From Anaerobacillus alkalidiazotrophicus (GTDB taxonomy: Bacteria > Bacillota > Bacilli > Bacillales_H > Anaerobacillaceae): DNA of 64,000 bases. Under the pieces are notes generated by a model. It made no database searches. It saw nothing but the letters and a program-made list of their open reading frames with translations, and had not been told where the DNA came from. Numbering within the stretch: the first letter of the stretch is position 1; each line of letters starts with the position of its first letter. The DNA lies in assembly GCF_001866055.1 (NCBI RefSeq), contig NZ_MLQS01000031.1:186001-250000 (forward strand). Direction: 5' to 3'. Shown one piece after another: positions 58,377-64,000 of the stretch. The translations under genes were made by a program, and so were the position numbers.

Positions 58377-58729
58377 CGTATTCGTACATTAGAATAAAAC
58401 ATTATGTTACTTGTTATCTGTAAATCAATTCATTCGTGTGTAATTATTTAATAACAAATATAAATAACAAACAGCTTGTGTCTTTCATTAAAAGAAGCGA
58501 GCGAAGACGTTATATATATTGGCTTGGTTGAAATTCAGTAGCAATTTACTACGAAAGTAGTTTTCAGTGAATGAAAAAGAGCATGATTAGCTCACTAACA
58601 AAAATCTCTATTTCATTCGATGAAGAGCGAATGAGATAACGAACCAAATAATCAAATACACAACATTAATTGGCATTAAAACGAGATTATGATAGAATTC
58701 AGACAAACATACATATAGAGGTGCAAAAA
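58377..58729. other. Gene-free rny-ymdB spacer with small hairpins
   Basis: No ORF with a ribosome site is seen apart from the ymdB start region. Two small palindromes are present: ACTAC-GAAA-GTAGT (about 58548-58562) and CATTCG/CGAATG (about 58615-58632). A distinct promoter for ymdB is not obvious, and a transcript reading past the rny terminator is possible. Confidence 0.4.
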
Positions 58730-59524
58730 ATGAGGATATTATTTATAGGTGACGTAGTAGGTTCGCCAGGAAGAGAAATGCTAACAACTTACTTACCAAA
58801 ATTAAAATCAAAATATAAACCAACAGTTACCATCGTAAACGGTGAAAATTCAGCAGCGGGAAAAGGTATAACAGAAAAAATTTATAAACAAATATTAGGA
58901 TTAGGAGCTCAAGTTGTAACGCTAGGAAACCACACTTGGGACCAACGAGAATTAATTGAAGTAATTGATCACTGCCCAACACTACTACGACCAGCGAATT
59001 TCCCAGTGGAAGTCCCAGGAAATGGCTATACAATTATAAAGGTAAATCAAATAGAAGTAGGAGTCATAAGCTTACAAGGGAGAACATTTTTACCTCCGTT
59101 AGATTGCCCATTTAAAAAAGCAGATGAGTTAGTTAGTATAATAAAAAAGAAAACACCGATCATTTTTGTCGATTTTCACGCCGAAGCTACTAGTGAAAAA
59201 CAAGCGATGGGTTGGTATTTGGATGGAAAAGTAACTGCAGTAATCGGGACTCATACACATGTACAAACTGGCGATTATCGCATATTACCAAATAGGACAG
59301 CATATATGACTGATGTAGGTATGACAGGTCCTTATGACGGCATTTTAGGGATGGAACGTACAGCTGTTTTGAACAAATTTTTAACAAACTTACCAGTAAG
59401 ATTTGAAGTAGCAAAAGGTAGAGAACAGTTAAATGGTGTTATTATCGATGTTGATCAAAATACCGGTGGTGCAAAATCAATTACACCAATTATCATAAAT
59501 GAAGACCATCCTTTTTTTGATTAA
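58730..59524 (+). CDS. ymdB: Metallophosphoesterase YmdB
   Basis: The 264-aa YmdB-family phosphodiesterase has the metal ligand motifs FIGDVVGSPGRE, VNGENSAAGKG, LGNHTWDQRE, VDFHAEATSEKQAMG and GTHTHVQTGD. In B. subtilis YmdB hydrolyses 2',3'-cyclic nucleotides and affects biofilm and nanotube formation. ATG 58730 follows AGAGGTGC; the longer frame to 58670 has no site and would extend beyond the family's usual 264 residues. Confidence 0.95.
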   Translation: MRILFIGDVVGSPGREMLTTYLPKLKSKYKPTVTIVNGENSAAGKGITEKIYKQILGLGAQVVTLGNHTWDQRELIEVIDHCPTLLRPANFPVEVPGNGYTIIKVNQIEVGVISLQGRTFLPPLDCPFKKADELVSIIKKKTPIIFVDFHAEATSEKQAMGWYLDGKVTAVIGTHTHVQTGDYRILPNRTAYMTDVGMTGPYDGILGMERTAVLNKFLTNLPVRFEVAKGREQLNGVIIDVDQNTGGAKSITPIIINEDHPFFD

Positions 59525-59607
59525 AGCTCACTTACTAAGCAATATCAGTTTTACTTATACTTAATATCTTGATAAAAATACTAACTTTTAATTTAAACTT
59601 CTTAATA

Positions 59608-59634
59608 TGTGGAATATCATGCTGTTTTTTGAAT
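59608..59634 (+). promoter_or_regulatory. Candidate SigH-type promoter of spoVS
   Basis: TGTGGAATA (59608-59616) and TGAAT (59630-59634) with 13 bp between resemble the SigH pattern (AGGA at -35, GAAT at -10). B. subtilis spoVS is SigH-dependent. The match is partial. Confidence 0.35.
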
Positions 59635-59752
59635 ATATACAAAACAAGGCATTATTTGTTTTCAGAAACTATTTAAAAATTGAAGAAGCAGATCTATTAT
59701 CATTCCAATAATGATAAAACACAGTTTCGCATCATTAAGGAGGTTCGAAGGA

Positions 59753-60013
59753 ATGGAAGTATTAAAAGTTTCAGCAAAATCTAATCCAAATTCAGTAGCG
59801 GGTGCACTTGCGGGTGTCATTCGTGAACGGGGCGCTGCAGAAATTCAAGCCATTGGTGCAGGGGCACTAAACCAGTCTGTTAAGGCAATTGCTATAGCAA
59901 GAGGATTTGTTGCACCTAGTGGTATTGACTTAATTTGTATTCCAGCATTTACAGACATTAAAATTGATGGAGAAGAAAGAACAGCGATAAAGTTAATTGT
60001 AGAACCTAGGTAA
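59753..60013 (+). CDS. spoVS: Stage V sporulation protein S
   Basis: The 86-aa protein is a near-invariant SpoVS (EVLKVSAKSNPNSVAGALAG, GAGALNQSVKAIAIARGFVA), an Alba-like small protein needed for late sporulation and coat assembly. ATG 59753 gives exactly the usual length and follows AAGGAGG; the longer frame to 59711 is not supported. Confidence 0.97.
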   Translation: MEVLKVSAKSNPNSVAGALAGVIRERGAAEIQAIGAGALNQSVKAIAIARGFVAPSGIDLICIPAFTDIKIDGEERTAIKLIVEPR

Positions 60014-60016
60014 AAC

Positions 60017-60055
60017 AAAAAGCCTGTTTGTTCTTGAACAAACAGGCTTTTTGTT
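60017..60055 (+). terminator. Terminator after spoVS
   Basis: AAAAAGCCTGTTTGTTC (60017-60033) pairs perfectly over 17 bp with GAACAAACAGGCTTTTT (60036-60052); one of the strongest hairpins in the window. Confidence 0.95.
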
Positions 60056-60690
60056 ATCATTTTCAAAAATTATTGGTAATTGTCGGAAAGAGTTGTTAAT
60101 TCGTTTTTAAAACTTTTCTTTTTTAGTAGGATTTTGAATAGAAAAGGTGAACTATTAACTATGTTAAGAATAATAAAATTCATATTATTTATAAAGGCTC
60201 TCACAAAAAATGCACTGACAAATAGTGTCAGCGTTCACTTGTTATTTCAAAGAATTTTATCAACCATTCATTGTGTATAAAAAGGTAAAGTTTAAGTATT
60301 AAAAAAGGTGTTTCGTAAAGTTCAATAACGGGAGAAAACACTAAACCTGCTCTAAATAATAAGCTCTATAGGTTATAGAATTTATTATCACGGGTAAATA
60401 TAACGTTTGTTGCATAGCGATATTAAATGTTAAATTGGAATTTAAATGCCTTTACATATTTTGTGTTGTAATAAACGGATAATAGCTCTATATACTAAAA
60501 ATTAGAAGGATACAAAATATTGGTGATAAATCTGTATTTTTGAACGTTGTTTAGCTGTAAAATTAAAGGGAGAAATTTCTTGATTTTTCCTTGTTTTAGG
60601 TCTATCATTGTAATCGTTCAGAACTTTAACAAAATTGTCACAATTCATTTCCGTATCATGACATTGTCGTTGACCAAAGGGGTGGAAAAC
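60056..60690. other. 635-bp spacer between spoVS and korA with no clear gene
   Basis: This is the longest gene-free stretch. It is AT-rich, with a short hairpin CTGACA-AATAG-TGTCAG (about 60215-60231). A 39-codon ORF (60161-60280) has AAAGGTGA 10 nt upstream but an unremarkable Lys/Ile-rich product, so I do not call it. GGGGTGG at 60680-60686 is the korA ribosome site. No convincing korA promoter could be fixed. Confidence 0.4.
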
Positions 60691-62427
60691 ATGATCAATC
60701 AACTTTCTTGGAAAGTTGGAGGGCAACAAGGGGAAGGTATTGAAAGTACAGGTGAAATTTTTTCGATAGCTTTAAATAGACTTGGATATTATCTTTATGG
60801 ATATCGTCACTTTTCTTCCCGAATTAAAGGTGGACATACAAACAATAAGATTCGTGTAAGTACGAAAGCCATTAACTCTATTTCTGATGATTTAGATATA
60901 TTAGTTGCGTTTGATCAAGAGACAATCGACGTAAATTTTCACGAATTAAGACATGGTGGAGTAGTTATAGCTGATTCTAAATTTAACCCAACTGTACCGG
61001 ATAGTTCAAAAGTTATATTGCATGCAGTTCCTTTTACTGAAATTGCTAGTGATTTAGGTACATCATTAATGAAAAATATGGTAGCGGTAGGGGCATCGAG
61101 TGCATTGCTTGGCTTTTCATATGAAGCGTACCGTGAGGTAGTAGAAGAAATATTTTCTCGAAAAGGTAGTTCGATTGTAGAGAGAAATATGGAAGCAATT
61201 AAACGGGGGGCTGAATTTTTAGATGCTACAAGCGGTCAGCCTGATTCATTTCATATGGCTAAAGCGGATGGGAAAAAACGCATGTTTATGATAGGTAACC
61301 ATGCTATTGCGTTAGGTGCGTTAGCAGGAGGAGCTAGATTTATGCCTGCCTATCCAATAACGCCAGCATCTGAAATTATGGAATACTTAACAAAGAAATT
61401 ACCAACTTTTGGTGGGGCTGTAATCCAAACAGAAGATGAAATTGCAGCTTGTACGATGGCTATAGGAGCAAACTATGCCGGTGTTCGAACTTTGACTGCA
61501 TCTGCAGGACCTGGTTTGTCACTAATGATGGAAGCAATTGGTTTGGCGGGAATAACCGAGACTCCACTTGTAATTATAAATACACAACGTGGTGGTCCAA
61601 GCACAGGACTTCCAACCAAACAGGAGCAATCAGATCTAATGGCAATGATTTTCGGGACACACGGGGAAATTCCGAAGGTCGTTATTGCCCCTAGTACGGT
61701 TGAAGAAGCTTTTTATGATAGTGCAGAAGCTTTCAACATTGCTGAAGAATACCAGTGTCCAGTTATCCTTCTTACAGATTTGGCTTTATCCTTAGGTAAG
61801 CAAACTGTAGAACCGCTAGATCATAGTCGATTAAAAATTCGAAGGGGAAAACTTGACATAAATGCAGAATTACCAGATACAAATGGTGAATATTTCAAGC
61901 GGTATGAGGTAACTAAGGATGGTATTTCACCACGTGTTATCCCTGGAATGAAAAATGGAATTCATCATGTAACAGGTGTTGAACATAATGAGCAAGGAAA
62001 ACCATCTGAAGACCCTAAGAATCGAACTTATCAAATGAATAAACGATTATCTAAACTGAAAACCCTTCATGAAAAATTCAATATGCCGATCTATTCAAAT
62101 GCTTCTCATGAAGAATGTGATTTGCTAATTATTGGGTTTAATTCTACTAGAGGGACGATCGAGGAAATTATTCCACGATTAGAAGCCGACGGATTAAAAG
62201 TAAATCATGCGCAAATTCGCTTAGTTCATCCGTTTCCAGTTGATGAACTAAGGCCTTTGATAAATAATGCAAAAAAAGTTGTTGTAGTTGAAAATAATGC
62301 TACTGCACAACTTTCAAACATCATTAAGATGAATATGTGTAATTGTAATCTAGAAAATATATTAAAATATGACGGAAATCCATTCTTACCATCTGATATT
62401 TATAATCAATGCAAGGAGTTGTTATAA
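60691..62427 (+). CDS. korA: 2-oxoacid:acceptor oxidoreductase subunit alpha (KorA)
   Basis: With KorB it forms a thiamine-diphosphate, iron-sulphur oxidoreductase that decarboxylates a 2-oxoacid (probably 2-oxoglutarate) and reduces ferredoxin. The 578-aa protein fuses the gamma domain (about 5-185; VGGQQGEGIESTGEIFSIAL) to the alpha domain (MPAYPITPASEIMEYLTKKL, GGPSTGLPTKQEQSDLMAMI) and a C-terminal domain. ATG 60691 follows AAAGGGGTGG; the 48-codon upstream extension is unsupported. B. subtilis lacks the pair here, but many Bacillaceae have it before miaB. Confidence 0.93.
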   Translation: MINQLSWKVGGQQGEGIESTGEIFSIALNRLGYYLYGYRHFSSRIKGGHTNNKIRVSTKAINSISDDLDILVAFDQETIDVNFHELRHGGVVIADSKFNPTVPDSSKVILHAVPFTEIASDLGTSLMKNMVAVGASSALLGFSYEAYREVVEEIFSRKGSSIVERNMEAIKRGAEFLDATSGQPDSFHMAKADGKKRMFMIGNHAIALGALAGGARFMPAYPITPASEIMEYLTKKLPTFGGAVIQTEDEIAACTMAIGANYAGVRTLTASAGPGLSLMMEAIGLAGITETPLVIINTQRGGPSTGLPTKQEQSDLMAMIFGTHGEIPKVVIAPSTVEEAFYDSAEAFNIAEEYQCPVILLTDLALSLGKQTVEPLDHSRLKIRRGKLDINAELPDTNGEYFKRYEVTKDGISPRVIPGMKNGIHHVTGVEHNEQGKPSEDPKNRTYQMNKRLSKLKTLHEKFNMPIYSNASHEECDLLIIGFNSTRGTIEEIIPRLEADGLKVNHAQIRLVHPFPVDELRPLINNAKKVVVVENNATAQLSNIIKMNMCNCNLENILKYDGNPFLPSDIYNQCKELL

Positions 62428-63294
62428 ATGGCTACATTTAAAGACTTCCGCAATAATATAAAGCCAAACTGGTGTCCTGGATGTGGGGATTTTTCCGTGC
62501 AAGCTTCAATTCAAAGAGCGGCAGCTAATGTAGGCTTACAACCAGAAGATCTTGCAATAGTTTCGGGGATTGGGTGCTCTGGTCGTATTTCAGGTTATAT
62601 TAATTCATATGGGTTTCATGGTATTCATGGTCGTTCATTACCGATTGCTCAAGGAGTAAAGATGGCTAATCGTGAATTAACTGTTATTGCTTCAGGTGGA
62701 GATGGAGATGGCTTTGCTATTGGAATGGGCCACACGGTTCACGCAATTAGAAGAAACATTGATATAACTTATATAGTAATGGATAATCAAATTTATGGAT
62801 TAACTAAAGGGCAAACATCACCAAGAAGTGAGATGGGATTTAAAACAAAAAGTACACCAGCAGGGTCAATTGAATCTGCTATTGGAATAATGGAACTAGC
62901 GATCTCTGCAGGTGCAAGTTTTGTTGCCCAAAGCTTTTCAAGTGATTTAAAGGAGTTAACATCAATTATTGAACAAGGTATAAAACATAAAGGCTTTTCA
63001 TTTATTAATGTATTTAGCCCATGCGTTACATTTAATAAAATTAATACGTATGAATGGTTCAAACAGAACATTAAAAAGTTAGATACAATTGAAGGTTATG
63101 ATCTAACAAATCGTGTTCAAGCAGTAAATACATTAATGGAATATAATGGACTTGTAACTGGGCTAATATATCAAAACAAACAAAAGCCATCTTATGAAGA
63201 GTTAGTTCCAGGTTTTAGAGAGGGTGCTTTAGCCAAGCAAGATATTTCTCTAAAAAAAGAAACGTTCGATCATTTGCTAACAGAATTTATGTAA
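62428..63294 (+). CDS. korB: 2-oxoacid:acceptor oxidoreductase subunit beta (KorB)
   Basis: The 288-aa beta subunit binds thiamine diphosphate (GGDGDGFAIGMGH with DNQIYGLTKGQTSPRS). It has four cysteines placed for a [4Fe-4S] cluster: Cys 16 and 19 (NWCPGCGDF), Cys 50 (GIGCSGR) and Cys 199 (FSPCVTF). The start follows the korA stop without a gap, and AAGGAG lies in the korA end. Electrons should go to ferredoxin; no ferredoxin gene is in the window. Confidence 0.94.
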   Translation: MATFKDFRNNIKPNWCPGCGDFSVQASIQRAAANVGLQPEDLAIVSGIGCSGRISGYINSYGFHGIHGRSLPIAQGVKMANRELTVIASGGDGDGFAIGMGHTVHAIRRNIDITYIVMDNQIYGLTKGQTSPRSEMGFKTKSTPAGSIESAIGIMELAISAGASFVAQSFSSDLKELTSIIEQGIKHKGFSFINVFSPCVTFNKINTYEWFKQNIKKLDTIEGYDLTNRVQAVNTLMEYNGLVTGLIYQNKQKPSYEELVPGFREGALAKQDISLKKETFDHLLTEFM

Positions 63295-63308
63295 AGTTAT
63301 TTTACTAT

Positions 63309-63346
63309 AAAACACGCAAAGAAATTTATTTTTCTTGCGTGTTTTA
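63309..63346 (+). terminator. Terminator after korB
   Basis: AAAACACGCAA (63309-63319) then GAAA pairs with TTTC and TTGCGTGTTTT (63335-63345) around an AT loop. Confidence 0.92.
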
Positions 63347-63522
63347 TTATGTATCCTTATTAAAATTAAGTGTTTGTATTTTGTCGATCCAAAAGTAGGC
63401 TGTGTATTACTTTGATGAAGAAGAGCTCAGCTAAATGTAGCTAAGTTTTAATGTTTATTCACATTGGCAAAAGTCAATAGTGTTTAGTAGAGTGAAAAAG
63501 TGAATAGCACTTTAAGGTTATA

Positions 63523-63627
63523 TTTATCCCACTCTTAAGTGATTAGGACACCCAACTCAAAACGAAAGAAAATCGAATAGTTTAGGTGTGGGATGAAAGA
63601 ACCCCCCACTGATTGTTAGTTCAACTT
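63523..63627. repeat. Third copy of the TTTATCCCAC intergenic repeat
   Basis: It begins TTTATCCCACTCTTAAG and keeps the block CAACTCAAAACGAAAGAAAA with TAGTTTAGGTGTGGGAT, then CCCCCCACTGATTG. The inner stem is weakened (CACCCAACTC against TAGGTGTGGG), and the outer stem seen at 31482-31559 has decayed. It lies between korB and miaB; the flanks (63347-63522, 63628-63700) hold nothing else. Confidence 0.65.
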
Positions 63628-63716
63628 ATCGATTTTCGAAAACTATTGAGTTTAAAGTTTTAACCCGTTATACTAGAATATTGTTACTATTAATTAAGAA
63701 AAGAGGAGAATGTACG

Positions 63717-64000
63717 ATGAATGAACAACAGAAAAAGCAAATGACAATTAACCTAGACCTTTCTTCTGCGGACAAAAAATCCGGACAGAAAAAAGACTAC
63801 GGTCAATATTTTCAAACTACTTTCACACAGCCTAATTTGAAAGAGGCTAAGCGTCGTGGAAAAGAAGATGTGAAGGTTCATTATGACTTTGATATTCCAG
63901 AAGAAATGCGTAATCTAGGGGATGGAAGAAAATTCCTCATCCGTACGTATGGCTGCCAAATGAATGAACATGATTCGGAAAATATGGCTGGGATATTACT
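63717..64000 (+). CDS. miaB: tRNA-2-methylthio-N6-dimethylallyladenosine synthase MiaB, 5' part
   Basis: Only the first ~94 codons lie in the window; the frame is open at the edge. After a variable N-terminus ([20 protein letters not shown]) comes PEEMRN and [20 protein letters not shown], the start of the MTTase domain with the first auxiliary-cluster cysteine (Cys 80). MiaB is a radical SAM enzyme that adds the methylthio group at A37 of tRNAs. AGAGGAG precedes the ATG. Position after spoVS/korAB matches other Bacillaceae. Confidence 0.95.
   Translation, partial: MNEQQKKQMTINLDLSSADKKSGQKKDYGQYFQTTFTQPNLKEAKRRGKEDVKVHYDFDIPEEMRNLGDGRKFLIRTYGCQMNEHDSENMAGIL

Noticed and set aside
60080..60280. 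66-codon ORF after spoVS
   Set aside because: The longer start has no ribosome site and overlaps the region just after the terminator; the product is low-complexity and unrecognised. A shorter version is mentioned only as a possibility.

Overview
The window is a gene-dense, AT-rich chromosomal segment in which every gene I can support lies on the + strand. Gene content and order match the conserved cheD-sigD-rpsB ... polC-nusA-infB ... spoVF-dap ... spoIIIE ... recA-rny-ymdB-spoVS-miaB block of endospore-forming Bacillaceae. SigD plus CheD point to a motile cell; DpaAB, SpoVS and SpoIIIE point to sporulation. Gram-positive PolC, the rnpM/ylxQ/ylxP genes and the recA SOS box all fit Bacillus sensu lato. 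Differences from the B. subtilis order, recalled from memory, suggest another lineage of the family: a 104-aa membrane protein between cheD and sigD, a FapA-like gene after sigD, a DEAD-box helicase between cinA and recA, and korAB before miaB. I cannot name the species.

Layout. 1-4149: tail of the motility operon (cheD 3' end, small membrane protein, sigD, FapA-like protein, a small unknown protein, SwrB-like protein). 4164-7565: translation and nucleotide genes (rpsB, tsf, pyrH, frr). 8025-12146: envelope and isoprenoid genes (uppS, cdsA, dxr, rseP). 12644-18744: proS and polC, bracketed by two inverted copies of a 115-bp triple-hairpin repeat. 19221-26850: the rimP-nusA-rnpM-ylxQ-infB-ylxP-rbfA-truB-ribF-rpsO translation/RNA block. 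27027-32047: pnp, ylxY, mlpA, ymxH. 32358-37784: dipicolinate synthase and the aspartate/lysine branch (dpaA, dpaB, asd, dapG, dapA), which together supply spore dipicolinate and cell-wall diaminopimelate. 38083-43586: RNase J, TepA, YlzJ, SpoIIIE. 43706-50185: ymfC, ymfF/ymfH, ymfI, ymfJ, ymfK, rodZ. 50663-56281: yajQ, pgsA, cinA, DEAD-box helicase, recA. 56782-63294: rny, ymdB, spoVS, korA, korB. The window ends inside miaB (from 63717).

The coding part is ordinary core genome, and I found no defence island, prophage, CRISPR array, rRNA, tRNA or transposase. The unusual material is non-coding: three families of hairpin-rich intergenic repeats, a three-hairpin stretch ahead of pyrH, structured leaders ahead of rpsB and rpsO, and promoter/operator sites for recA, rny, rpsB and uppS. 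Many genes use GTG or TTG starts fixed by a well-placed Shine-Dalgarno sequence (ribF, mlpA, dapA, rnjB, ymfC, ymfF, ymfI, rodZ, pgsA, cinA, rny). I did not find a convincing new multi-gene system. The best leads are the repeat families, the pyrH leader, the ACT plus P-loop protein YmfK and a few uncharacterised small proteins.
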